Assembly: GCA_951812925.1 (NCBI GenBank)
Contig: OX638371.1
Location: forward strand, 42,444,101-42,508,100
DNA from: Calliopum simillimum
Lineage: Eukaryota > Arthropoda > Insecta > Diptera > Lauxaniidae
DNA: 64,000 bases
Reading direction: 5' to 3'
Shown: piece after piece, positions 24,181-35,079 of the stretch
Layout of the letters: each line of letters starts with the position of its first letter
How positions within the stretch are numbered: the stretch's first letter is position 1
Program-made: the position numbers and the translations under genes
The notes under the pieces: generated by a model
Told to the model about the DNA's origin: nothing
The model's input: only the letters and a program-made list of their open reading frames with translations
Database searches by the model: none

Positions 24181-25972
24181 TTTCGAAACAGGTCCAATAA
24201 ACTATCTGATAGCTTGAAAAAAGCTCAAAAATCCGAAAGCCAGAAATGACTTAATATAGGTTTTTGAGAGGAAATTAAAATTTATCCGATTTTTCGGGAA
24301 ACTATTGGGCTTGTTGGGAGCAGTTGTTTTTTTATTTGCTTCCATTATTTTCAGTGTTGTCGTGCTTAAAGGTGACATTTAGCCAGTCATGTAGTTTTTT
24401 CGAGTTTTCCGGGTTTTCACGAGTTTTTGAAACAGCTCGAAATTACTATCGGACAGCTTGAAAAACTGGTATAGGTTTCATTTGCGAAAGCCAGAAATGA
24501 CTAGCTTACTTTTGAGGGAAAATCAAATTTTTCCGATTTTTCGGAAAACTATTGGGTTTAGGAAAATTTGGATGGCTGTCGACAGCAGCTCGAAAAAAGC
24601 TCGAAATTCATGCGTAGTTTTGTTTTTACTGCAACAGTTATTTTAAGTGTTGTCGTGCTTAAATGTGTCTTTTAAACTAGTCAAATCGTTTTTCCGAGTT
24701 TTCCGCTTTTCCTTAGCGTTTTGAAGCAGCTCGAAATTTTTTTCATGCAGCTCGAAAAAAGCTCGAAAAACTGGTATAGGTTTCATTTACGAAAGCCGGA
24801 AATGACTAGCTTACTTTTGAGGAAAAATCAAATTTTTCCGATTTTTCCGCTTTTCCTGGGCGTTTTGAAACAGCTCGAAATTTTTTTCTAGCAGCTCGAA
24901 AAAAGCTCGAAAAACTGGTTTAGGTTTCATTTACGAAAGCCGGAAATGACTTGCTTACTTTTGAGGAAAAATCAAATTTTTCCGATTTTTCCGCTTTTCC
25001 TGGGCGTTTTGAAACAGCTCGAAATTTTTTTTTAGCAGCTCGAAAAAAGCTCGAAAAACTGGTTTAGGTTTCATTTGCGAAAGCAAGAAATGACTAGCTT
25101 ACTTTTGAGGGAAAATCAAATTTTTCCGATTTTTCGGGAAAATTATTGGGCTTAGGAAAATTCGTATGGTTGTCGACAGCAGCTCGAAAAAAGCTCGAAA
25201 TTCCTGCGTAGTTTTTTTTTTGATTGCAACAGTTATTTTAAGTGTTGTCGTGCTTAAATGTGTCTTTTAAACTAGTCAAATCGTTTTTCCGAGTTTTCCG
25301 CTTTTCCTTAGCGTTTTGAAGCAGCTCGAAATTTTTTTCTAGCAGCTCGAAAAAAGCTCGAAAAACTGGTATAGGTTTCATTTGCGAAAGCCAGAAATGA
25401 CTAGCTTACTTTTGAGGAAAAATCAAATTTTTCCGATTTTTCCGCTTTTCCTTGGCGTTTTGAAACAGCTCGAAATTTTTTTCGAGCAGCTCGAAAAAAG
25501 CTCGAAAAACTGGTATAGGTTTCATTTACGAAAGCCAGATTTTTCCGCTTTTCCTGGGTGTTTTGAAACAGCTCGAAATTTTTTTCTAGCAGCTCGAAAA
25601 AAGCTCGAAAAACTGGTATAGGTTTCATTTGCGAAAGCCAGAAATGACTAGCTTACTTTTGAGGGAAAATCAAATTTTTCCGATTTTTCGGAAAACTATT
25701 GGGCTTAGGAAAATTCGGATGGCTGTTGGCAGCAGCTCGAAAAAAGCTCGAAATTCCTGCGTAGTTTGTTTTTTACTGCAACTGTTATTTTCAGTGTTGT
25801 CGTGCTTAAATGTGTCTTTTAAGCTAGTCAAATCATTTTTCCGAATTTTCCGCTTTTCCTTGGCGTTTTGAAACAGCTCGAAATTTTTTTCCAGCAGCTC
25901 GAAAAAAGCTCGAAAAACTGGTATATGTTTCATTTGCGAAAGCCAGAATTGACTAGCTTACTTTTTTCACCT
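24180..25972 (-). repeat. Right arm of the foldback element
   Basis: Tandem arm units in inverse orientation to 10045-10930, including several 144-bp units between about 24780 and 25660, and the terminal unit ending CTTTTTTCACCT at 25972. It is longer than the left arm by several units, as expected for unequal exchange among tandem repeats. Confidence 0.88.
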
Positions 25973-27341
25973 GCATTCGATTTAATAGAAAATATGCTTT
26001 TTAAAATATCCTCCTCCGTAGCATTTATAAAGTTAAGTTCTTCATTAAGTTGGTGAAAGCCAGTAGGGTTCAGAACAACTGGAGAATCACGTACTGAAGG
26101 ATGAGATTGCAAAAAGTGGTTGTTTAAAGAATTGACATCTAAATTGCAATCGGTGTTATTTTTACCTCTTATGCCAAGGTTCTTTAAGTTACCCCACAAA
26201 ACTTTTGAGGGCAGGTTAGTGTCGAGCTTTGACTGAAAAAAATGCTTTTTTGAGTCACGTGTAATGACTGTGGCGCGATTTCTGGCAACACGGAAAACCT
26301 CCCAATTATTGCTTGTTGGATTACGTTTCCACCGGGCATACTTTTTGTTTCGGCTTTTAATTGCTAGCACTACTTCATTTGTGAACCAAGGTTTTTCTCT
26401 ATTTTTGATTTTTAAATTACTAATAGGAACGTATTTATCAAAGAGATAGCTTACAAGAGACATAAAATATGAGAGTTTCTCATCTACATTGGCATAGAAC
26501 CAGCAATTATTCCAAGGTAACTGACTAGCTTCACTGAGCAGTGCACCAATATCTACTCGCTTAAAATCACGGAAGCTTACATGGGTAGGAACAACTTGTT
26601 TATGAAATTCCATGTCATAACATAAAAGTAACATGTCATGATCTGAGATTCCGGACAAGGAAAATTGGTCGATATGTAAAATATTTGAGGTATCCGAGAC
26701 ACATAACAAATCTAAAAGGCTAGGACTACAATTAGGTCCAAAACGAGTTGGCAAATTTTTAACAATAGAAACACCCAACGAATTTAGATTACCCCGTAAA
26801 CTAGTGGCACGCATATAATTATAAAGCAAATCAACATTGATATCACCACACAGTAAAATGTGCTCGTGTTTAGGGGCAAGATCAGAAAATTTACTAAAGA
26901 AAGTGGAGAGATCAGAAGATCTGCTCGGGTTGTAAACGCATACAATTAAGCATTTTTGCACATTGTCAGCAACTTCAATCATTAAAAACTCTACCCGATC
27001 TACACTGTTTGATTTACAAACTTCTGTCGCAAACATTTCTTAACATAAATAGCTATACCGCTACCTCTAGCACCAGTCGTTCTGTCATTTCGAGCAACCG
27101 AATATTCATCAAGGGCATAAACATCGTCAGCCATATCTGCTTTAAACCAAGTCACTGTTACACATATAATGTCAATGCTTGTGTTATCAAGCAAATGGTT
27201 CAGATAATCTATCTTTGGAGTATTAAGACTTCTTGCGTTTAGGTGACACAGTTTAAGCCCACAATAATTATTACATACAATGTCTAACACTGTCGTGAGG
27301 TAAGCATTGCTAGTGTCGAAACTCAAAGTGTTATCATTCAT
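25973..27341 (-). pseudogene. LINE endonuclease part of the split LINE
   Basis: Minus-strand frames 27341-27000 and 27036-25973 overlap and differ by a frameshift near 27020. Apurinic-like endonuclease motifs are visible: LCHLNARSLNTP near the start, ICVTVTWF, GSGIAIYVKK, LLCGDINVDLL, and LSGISDHDMLLL (the SDH catalytic box). Downstream is PWFTNEVVLAIKSRNKKYARW, the linker to the reverse transcriptase. In related LINEs the 'TVTW' position usually reads TETW, so a catalytic glutamate has probably been lost. Reading stops at the foldback junction and resumes at 10044. Confidence 0.88.
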
Positions 27342-27477
27342 AAACTAAGATTTTGATGCAAATAAATTACAAAATTACTATGATAGATATAAATACATAA
27401 GAAGATAGAATTAATAAAAATCATAAAGGCATAAAAAAGGAAAAATGTAATGAAATATGTTAATCGATTGTAGTATA

Positions 27478-27790
27478 TTATTTTGTAGCTCGCTCTTTTG
27501 CTCTCATGGAGTTTTTTGTACCAACAAGAATATCGACGCTCTTCTTATCGGTTACTATTTTTGCAGCTTCATTTTGAGACACTTTCACAAAAATTCTTCC
27601 TCTAATTGAAAATGCTGAAACCAGGAGATTTTTACGTTTGAGACTTGTAGCATAATACATCAAATCACGATTTTTCTTGGAGAGACTCTCATGTACAAAA
27701 ATTTGCCCATCACCATTTAAACCTAAATCTTTAAGTTCAAGTGAACGTTTGTTTGTCTTACAAAATCCTCCGATAGCTATATAGTTTCAT
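27478..27790 (-). pseudogene. C-terminal end of LINE ORF1
   Basis: About 100 codons on the minus strand ending at 27478, including QIFVHESLSKKNRDLMYYA and IRGRIFVKVS. This pattern (an 'F-E-L-nr-L-a' line, then 'G-IFV') resembles the C-terminal part of ORF1 proteins of CR1/jockey-type LINEs. It lies just upstream of the endonuclease on the same strand, as expected. The frame starts abruptly near 27790, consistent with 5' truncation of the element. Identification is by pattern only. Confidence 0.6.
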
Positions 27791-28469
27791 AGAAATTTTT
27801 AGAGTTTAATACAAAAAGACGTATTTTGAATAGTGGCCAAAAAAACTTTTAATATTTTTTATGTACCCCAGGCTATATAGGTGCTTACATACCATGCTTA
27901 TAGACATCAAAATAAACTTCCAAATGGTGAAATAAGAGGCATTTTGAAACAAAAGGGCTTGTTTCCAAACGTTTCAGAACAAAAGGGCTTATTTCCAAAT
28001 GTTTTTTACTTTTTGCAATTACTGCAAATATGTTACAACAAAAATGTTAAGGGGATTAGAATCTTTGGTCAACTCACTATAATACAGGAGACATTAAAAA
28101 AAATATGTTATTGTAAACAGCCCATAAAAGTTTTTTCTCATTACTGAAAATTTGATTAACATGGTTTTACGCCCTTTTGAAAAATAACTCCTCATTTGTG
28201 AAAAACTAAGTGTTTCATTTAAAATTGATATGAAAATTTTTTTTTTTTTTTATATTATATTTTAAATAATTTATTTAAGTAACTTAAACTTTAAAATATT
28301 TTTTGACTGTCTAGTTTTTTGCGTTTCGCGGTTCGGACTTGGACCGCATTCCGCCAGTTGCCAACCGCTGGTCTAGATAGAAGATGGGCAATGTAATATG
28401 CCAAGTTTTGTAATAATAGTTGGTATGGGTGCAGAGTCATAGCATTTTAAGTAAAGCGAGCACAATGTC
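27791..28469. repeat. Old repeat flanking the split LINE, right side
   Basis: Contains two tandem versions of 'AACAAAAGGGCTT(G/A)TTTCC' (about 27950 and 27977) and the inverted partner (28161-28195) of the left arm at 7299-7333. Together with 6718-7478 it is the interrupted target of the LINE. No gene is recognised. Confidence 0.55.
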
Positions 28470-29644
28470 CCCTCGCAAACGTTGTTCTGCCATATAATAT
28501 TTTGCATGTTTGTTGCTTTATTCGTTTGAAGGCCCAAACGGGCTTCTTTAAGTCTTGCTGGTATTGTTCAATGTAATATACACCTTTCCAATTATAAATT
28601 AAAATAAATCGTACAAAATTTTTAAATGTCAAAATGACGCGACGCTTTTGAGCTCCTGGATTCAACCACATATAACTATAAGTAATTTCGGTCTATTTGA
28701 AATACTAACAACGGTTTCGCTATTAAAAAATGGGATGGTGAGAGTAGGAGGGTGAAAATCTTGGATTTTAGGCATTTTTTGATGCCAAATTAAAAAAAGT
28801 GAAAAAAAAAAATTTGTCAAAAAAATAGAAAAAATTTTCTGGATAGGAACACCCTAATCACAAAGCGGTATGAAATATACTTTACGACCTATTCTTATAC
28901 CTACTACACTAAATAAATTTTTTTCCCTTCTATCCCATGTGAATCGAAAAAATACGATTTGAAAAATATTTTTCTATGAAGGCCACCCTAAATATATATT
29001 TTTTTCTCCAGAAAGCTTCTTTCTTGTCTTCCCCTACACTTGATCCCACGAAAATCGGTGCAACAATATAGTCTTAAAAAATATTTTTGTATGAGGGGCC
29101 ACCCTATGTATTGATGGTAAATTTTTTTTTTTCCGAAATTTTCCGGAAATTTTTCCTTCAATCCCCCTCCACACATAATTCCATGAAAATCGATGCAATA
29201 TAACCCTAAAAAATATTTTTGTATAAGAGCCACCCCAAATGTAGATGCTTAATTAAAATTTCATAATCTGAGTTATGCCCCTTTATATTAAGGCCACGTG
29301 TTGTGAATATCATCTGAATCGATTTTGCAGTCTTTGAAAAAATGCGACTTAAAAATATTTTTGTATGAGGGCCACCCTAAATAAAAATTTTATAGTCTAA
29401 GCTGTGCCACTTAATATTAAAGCTACGTGGTGTAGAATTAATGTGAATCAATAAGCCCGTCTGTGAGAAAAAGAGATTAAAAAAATATTTTTGTATGAGA
29501 CCCACCCTAAATATACACCCTAGCGGTATGAAATATACTTTACTCTCATAGCTACCAAATATACACAAAAAGTTTCATAAAAATCGGTTGAGTCGCTTTG
29601 GAGGAATTCAAACACTAACACCGTGGCACGAGATTTTTATATAT
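28470..29644. repeat. Unclassified repeat element with degenerate tandem units
   Basis: It opens with CGCAAACGTTGTTCTGCCAT (shared with 6725) and ends 'cgtggcacgagatttttatata'. In between, 'atatttttgtatgagggccaccctaaata' recurs five times (near 28972, 29085, 29215, 29355 and 29490), spaced 110-140 bp. A minus-strand frame at 28447-28671 (IEQYQQDLKKPVWAFKRIKQ) looks protein-like, but I do not recognise it. It may be a non-autonomous element carrying a gene fragment. Confidence 0.5.
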
Positions 29645-30394
29645 TAAGGACTGCGATCGATAAAATTGTCCGATACATTTTATCCAATAACTTGTTTTCA
29701 AATTGCTCAATTAAAAAAATTTTTCACAGTAGGCTTTGCAATGAATGTACCAAAATTATTGTTTGCAAATTTTTTCCCTAGTCCATCATATTTACTTAAA
29801 AATGGCAAATGAGATAGAAGTTTGAAAGTCAATAATAAAAATTTTTCAAGATCACCCGCGTTGGATTATCAATAGAATTGCTCGGAATAGCAAAGTTAAT
29901 ATGAAATTGGTATCAAGAGTTCTGAAAAAAATGAAGGAAGACTTGGATGTCTTTCAAAAGTCAGGTTCCGGAAGAAAAAGAAGCGTCCGTAACCAAAACA
30001 AAAAGAAGAAAATCCTCACGATTTTAAAGAAGAACCCCAACATTTCATGCTGAAAACTGGCACAGAAGGTGGAGAGTTTCGAGTTTTTAGTTCGTTGTGA
30101 TGAACACGGAGGCAAAAAAGCGCACCATAAAATTAAAAATTAATTTTTTTCAAATATTCGAATGCCGCATCATGGACGACGAATCGTATTTTTTAGTCAA
30201 TTTTTTGCAGCTTCCAGGCCAAGAATTTTACACTGCAGACTCGGAAGGGAATGTGGACGAAAGGTTTTAGTCAAAAAAAAGGACTCAAAATTTCCCCGTA
30301 AGTTTTTGGTTTGGCAAGCAATCTGCAGTTGTGGTAAAAGAAGCAATTCTTTTATAGCCACAGGAACAACAAATTCCGAATTCTATATTCAGAA

Positions 30395-33300
30395 GATTAT
30401 ACTAATGAAGCATGGATCGAAAAACGATGGAAAATAACTCTCCAAGTGGTACCCACCAGAGTGTGGTTAATCCACCTGCCTCGGCAGCATGCACATCGGA
30501 TTTGGAGGTGCAAGAAACATGCATAGTTAGGAATGATTCTCCTATAACTGGAACCAATATGGTTTCTCAAAATTTTAAAATCCTTTCGATGAAAACTCGA
30601 ACACGCATCGGCTCTTGGAATGTCCGAACTCTAAATGAACCAGGCAAAATACACCAAGCCGTTAGAGAACTCCACAAATTCAACCTTGAGATATTGGGGT
30701 TAAGCGAGTGTAGATGGAACGGTGCCGGCGAATATGAACTTCATGACGGCGAAAAATTTCTATACTCCGGTAGATCGCAAGATGACATCCACAGGGATGG
30801 AGTTGGATTTTTGCTTAGTAAAACTGCAGTAAAGGCAGTAATGGAATGGAAACCTGTAAACGAAAGGCTCATTTGGTGCAGATTTCGAACCCCCGCAAGA
30901 AATATTACCATCTTCCAAGCATACGCGCCCACCGAGTTGGCAGAGAGAGAAACCAAAGATGAATTCTACAGCCAGCTCGCTGCAGCAATAAACAGTGCTC
31001 ACAAGAACGACATCATAATGGTTATGGGCGATTTGAATGCCAAAGTGGGCTCAGAAAACCTTAACCTAGAGCACGTGATTGGAAGACATGGTTTGGGTGC
31101 GAGAAACGACAATGGAGAGCTTCTCATTGACGCCTGCAATACAGCCAGTCTTGTCGTTTGAGGTACGCTATTCCCACACAAAAAATGCCATAAAGCTACT
31201 TGGGTGTCTCCAAACAACATCACTGAAAACCAAATCGACCACTTCTGCATTAGCAGAAAATAGAGAGGGAGTCTTCTGGACGTACGAGTAAAGAGGGCCG
31301 CTGACATAGGCTCCGACCACCATCTTCTCGTCGCGGTCATTCGACTAAAACTCGCCGCTAATAAACGTCCCAGCGAACAATCTGTAGCAAAAAAATTCGA
31401 CGTGCTTAAGCTTAAGAACGACGAGGTACGCAGATCTTTCGTAGAAGAACTTAGAACAGTTTCGTTCGATTGTGGTGGAAGTATTGAAACATCATGGAGG
31501 GCCGCTAAGGCTGCGTTCTTAAACTCCAGTGAAAAAATACTTGGGTTTCGACCCTCGACAAGAAGCAATGGATGAGCGAGGAAACGTGAGGTCTTGTCGA
31601 AAAAAGAAGAAGCGCGAAAAAACTGAGAGACGACTCTAAAACTAGAGCGCAAAAGAACGTCGCCGAAAAGGTCTTTAACTCTCTCAATAAAGAAGTCAGG
31701 CGATCGTGCAGACAAGACAAAAGAAGAATGTATAACGACCTCGCGAGCGAAACCGAAAGCGCTGCAAATGCTCAAAATCTCAGGCAGCTTTACGATATCA
31801 CCCGCAGATTATCAGGCAGAAAACTCCAACAGAGCCGCCCTGTCAAAGACAAAAATGGAAATCTCTTAACATCTGCGGACGACCAACTAAGCAGATGGAA
31901 AGAGTATTTTTGTGATATGCTAAATCCCATGTCTACCACATCCCTGCAACCAGAATCACCAACTACAACTGCCGCAGTGACTCGCAGTAGTAGTCGAATA
32001 CAAACACCGCCGCCTACAATTGATGAAATAGTGAAAGCTATCCAAAGCATGAAAAACAACAAGGCCGCCGGTATAGATCAAATAAGAGCTGAACTGCTAA
32101 AGGTATGCCCCATAACATCAGCTAAAATTCTCCATCCTCTGCTCATCAAAATCTGGAGTGAAGAGCGTTTGCCAGAAGATTGGCTACATGGCATGCAAGT
32201 CAAATTGCCGAAAAAAGGTGACTTAAGCGAGTGCCGAAACTATAGAGGCATCACCTTGCTCTCAGTACCATCAAAAGTACTGACGAAAGTGCTTCTGAGC
32301 AGGGTAAACGAAAAACTTTTTTCGGCCATTCGAATGCAGCAAGCAGGATTCCGGCGAAACAGATCATGCGTGGATCAAATCAACACGCTCAGAATAATTG
32401 TCGAACAATCATGCGAGTGGCGTGCTGCACTTCAACTTGTCTTCGTTGACTATAGCACTGCCTTCGACAGTGTCTCCCGAGAAAACATCTGGGCGTCACT
32501 GCAACGAAGAGGTATTGCCGCAAAGGCCATAAACTTAGTACGTGCACAATATGAAGGCTTTAAATGCAGTGTGTTATACAACGGGTTGTTGTCACCGACA
32601 TTCACCACTAATTCAGGCGTACGGAAGGGGTGTCTACTATCACCATCTCTCTTCCTTATCGTTCTTGACGATATTCTAGATAAAGCTCTTAATAAGGCCA
32701 AAAGGGGTATCCAATGGAACTTTACTGAACATCTAGAAGACCTCGACTACGCTGACGACATCTGCCTCTTATCATCCAAACATTCAGATATGCAAAACAA
32801 AATTGAAGACCTTGTCTTGGAATCACAAAAGGCCGGCCTAAAAATCAACGTATCCAAGACTAAAAGCATGAAGCTAAACGCAAGCAATGACATCACGTTT
32901 AAAGCTGGCAGTGATGACATCGGAAACGTCGATAGCTTCACGTATTTAGGCAGCATTATCTCCATGGATGGTGGAGCAAAAGAGGATATCAACTCAAGAA
33001 TAGCAAAAGCAAAAGGCGCGTTTGCTCAACTGAACAAAATATGGTCTTCATCCGTTATATCCACCAAAACGAGAGTGCGCATTTTTGATTCGAATGTGAA
33101 ATCGGTTTTGTTATATGGGTGCGAAACACGGCTTGTTACTGAACAACTTACGAACAAGCTGCAAGTCTTCGTCAACAAATGCTTAAGGCGTATACTAAAG
33201 GTTTGGTGGCCTCGCACTATATCAAATGCCGAGCTACATCAAAAATGCAAACAGAAGGCTATAGCAAACGAGATCAAGCTGCGCAAATGGGGATGGATTG

Positions 33301-33548
33301 GTCACACTCTCCGGAAACCACACAGCGAAGTTTGTCGCCAGGCCCTTGAGTGGAATCCACAAGGCAGTAGAGGACGTGGTAGACCCAAAACCAACTGGAA
33401 AAGGTCGTTGGAAAAGAAAATCCAAGAATCGGGAAAATCGTGGCAAGAGATCAAAGTCATCGCAAGGGATCGTGACAAATGGAGAGATTTGATATTGGCC
33501 CCATGCTCTTCCTAGGAGTTAAAGGAGAATACATACATACATACATAA
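30395..33548 (+). mobile_element. RTE-type LINE, 5'-truncated copy 2
   Basis: Flanked by the 10-bp duplication ATATTCAGAA (30385-30394 and 33549-33558) inside a mariner-type transposon. It lacks the GC-rich leader of copy 1 and ends in an ACAT-repeat tail after the stop codon near 33515. It is close to copy 1 at both DNA and protein level and keeps the 207 bp of endonuclease that copy 1 has lost. Confidence 0.9.
30412..33515 (+). pseudogene. RTE endonuclease-reverse transcriptase, copy 2
   Basis: The endonuclease part at 30412-31161 carries GSWNVRTL, LGLSECRWNG (catalytic glutamate), GVGFLLS and VMGDLNAKVG, and is cut by a TGA at 31159-31161. A TAG follows near 31261 and a frameshift near 31560-31620. 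From 31728 the reverse transcriptase is open for 595 codons: NNKAAGIDQIRAELLK, FVDYSTAFDSV, SGVRKGCLLSPSLF (usual Q replaced by K), YADDICLLSS, and the C-terminal WIGHTLRKP and GRGRPKTNWKRSL. The long open RT suggests a recent insertion, but the endonuclease is dead. Confidence 0.88.
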
Positions 33549-34012
33549 ATATTCAGAAATGCTTGGAAAAAAGACTTAAGCCTTTCTTGTGAGAGAATAA
33601 GGTTTCCACTTTCTTTTGGCCAGACTAGCATCTTGTCATTATAGTAAAATGGCCTTAGAATGGAATTCAAAAAATAATGTGATTTTATTGCCTTGTGAAG
33701 CAAATCCGCCAAACTGTCCAGAACTCAGGCCAATTGAAAGATACTGGGCTTTGGTCAAAAAGGAGATAAAGGCAAGAAAAAAAGTACCAAGGATGCTAAA
33801 GATTTTCAAGGAAAGTGGTGTTCAACATCTAGAAAGGTATTAAATTAGTCGATAAAATCCGTAATGGAAGAGGTGCCAGAAAAGTTAAAAAATTAAAAAA
33901 AAAAAAAATAATATTAAAATTATAAGTACGTAATAAAAATGGTAATAAAACGGCGGTTCAAAATTTAGTTTCATTTTTAAAACAGGACTAATTTTATCGA
34001 TCGCAGTTCTTA

Positions 34013-35079
34013 GATGAATTTTTTTTTTTTTTTTTGATAAATATAAACAAATTAGAGCCTGGAGTTTTTTAATTGGAATCGCTTTATTTGGTGTTTTATA
34101 ACAAATATCAAAAATAGTTATTCAGCCTCAGAAATCACAAAAGTCAGTTTTTTGCAAAGATCTTCGTGACTTTTGAGAGTGAAAAACTTTTTATGCGGCA
34201 GTGATCTCGATGAATATTTTTTATATTGATTTTAAAACACCAAAATAAGGCTATTTCAATTAAAAAAATTGCTGGCACAAATTTTTCTGATCAGAAAGTC
34301 TTATTTCAACAAAAGTTTTTCAGGACTTTCAACCATGTTTCAACAAAACCTGTTCAAAACTCAGCCTGAATATTAAAAATCGTTTATGATATAAGCAGAT
34401 TCAGAAAGCTGACAAAACCAATGATTGATATACACGCCAAGTGTACCAGGTTTACCCGAACAGCACATTACCGAAATGGACCACTTTCAAAATAAACGGC
34501 TCATATAATGTTTTTTAAAGGAGTTATTTTTTAGTTCAAAATTTCGTAGAAAATAATTTCTCGTCAAAAGGCGGGAGCTCGATATTGATCTTACCGCATG
34601 GTTTATTGGAAAAATTTTTCGTAGATTACGCTTCCGATAGACGTTTGGTCGTGGAATAATTTGCCCCACAATAAAGTACATATAAGTACATAGTAATACG
34701 ATAAAAAATAAACACAAATTGTTTTCAAGTAATAAAAATGTATTCCTTTGTTTTTGTGTTCTGTATTCCAATTTCAAATAAATGGTCATCTTAGGTAATG
34801 AGGTATACCGTATGACCAAAAAGCTTGATGTTGCACTAGAATCATTTTTAATAACTTTCTATTGTATTAATAAAAGAAAGAATAAAAAAATTTAAATTTT
34901 GGCCAATTGTACCCAGCACAAATAATGACCATTGGGCGATGCTAGTACTTTTAAAGTTACAATAGCAAAATATTTTTGAGAATAATGCTAATAACAAAAG
35001 ATTCCGACCTTCAAATCGTTAGACATTATTAATTTGAATGCTAAATTTGTTTATCTTAAAACCATTTTTTAATTTTTAG
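34013..35079. other. Sequence between mariner nest and first Ig exon, probably intron
   Basis: No coding domain is recognised. It contains 'gggagctcgatattgatcttaccgcatggtttattgg' near 34575, loosely like sequence at 36365-36405. It ends in a pyrimidine-rich tract and AG at 35078-35079, the acceptor of the first recognised exon. Confidence 0.5.

Larger units (their letters stand above)
10045..25972. mobile_element. 15.9-kb foldback-like composite transposon with 9-bp TSD
   Basis: It is bounded by GCATTCGAT at 10036-10044 and 25973-25981. The ends are inverted copies beginning AGGTGAAAAAAGTAAGC. Roughly the first 340 bp of each arm match almost base for base. The arms consist of a tandem 144-bp unit, then a shared 1.2-kb block, then a TATCGAAA-rich minisatellite, in mirrored order at the two ends. 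Long arms with internal tandem repeats plus 9-bp duplications recall Drosophila Foldback (FB) and Mutator-like elements. No transposase is visible: the only substantial ORF belongs to a nested LINE. The interior carries extra arm copies (13113-13735, 17870-18140, 20960-21660), so the element was probably built by repeated nesting or duplication. Confidence 0.85.
7479..27790 (-). mobile_element. LINE (jockey/CR1-like), split into three pieces by two later insertions
   Basis: Read on the minus strand the pieces are 27790-25973 (ORF1 tail and endonuclease), 10044-9995 (start of the reverse transcriptase region) and 9067 to about 7490 (reverse transcriptase, C-terminus, 3' UTR with AATAAA-like sequence). 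Removing the 10045-25972 element with one copy of its 9-bp duplication joins ...KSNA to VGEDGIS in frame. Removing the 9068-9994 element with one TA joins RFIKL to IHEFLIS in frame. Two independent in-frame restorations make the single-element interpretation strong. Both outer ends are approximate. The 5' end appears truncated within ORF1. Confidence 0.88.
29800..33843 (+). pseudogene. Tc1/mariner-type transposase, split and decayed
   Basis: The N-terminal part (about 29800-30060) has a helix-turn-helix-like stretch with WIINRIARNSKVN and a basic KSGSGRKRS segment. About 30172-30394 encodes MDDESYFLVNF, which holds the first catalytic aspartate, then KFLVWQAICSCGKRS. After the RTE insertion, about 33615-33843 encodes ASCHYSKMALEW (just after the second aspartate, WPD) and CPELRPIERYWALVKKEIK with the third acidic residue. 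Stops occur near 30050 and 30270, one T is lost near 33628, and the LINE splits the frame. It is not functional. Confidence 0.82.
29647..34010 (+). mobile_element. Tc1/mariner-type transposon interrupted by an RTE LINE
   Basis: The ends are inverted repeats of about 27 bp: left AGGACTGCGATCGATAAAATT (29647 on), right AGAACTGCGATCGATAAAATT (reverse complement, ending 34010). Each is flanked by TA (29645-29646 and 34011-34012). TA duplication and the encoded DDE-type transposase place it in the Tc1/mariner superfamily. The RTE insertion occupies 30395-33548, so the element without it is about 1.2 kb, a normal length for this superfamily. Confidence 0.88.
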
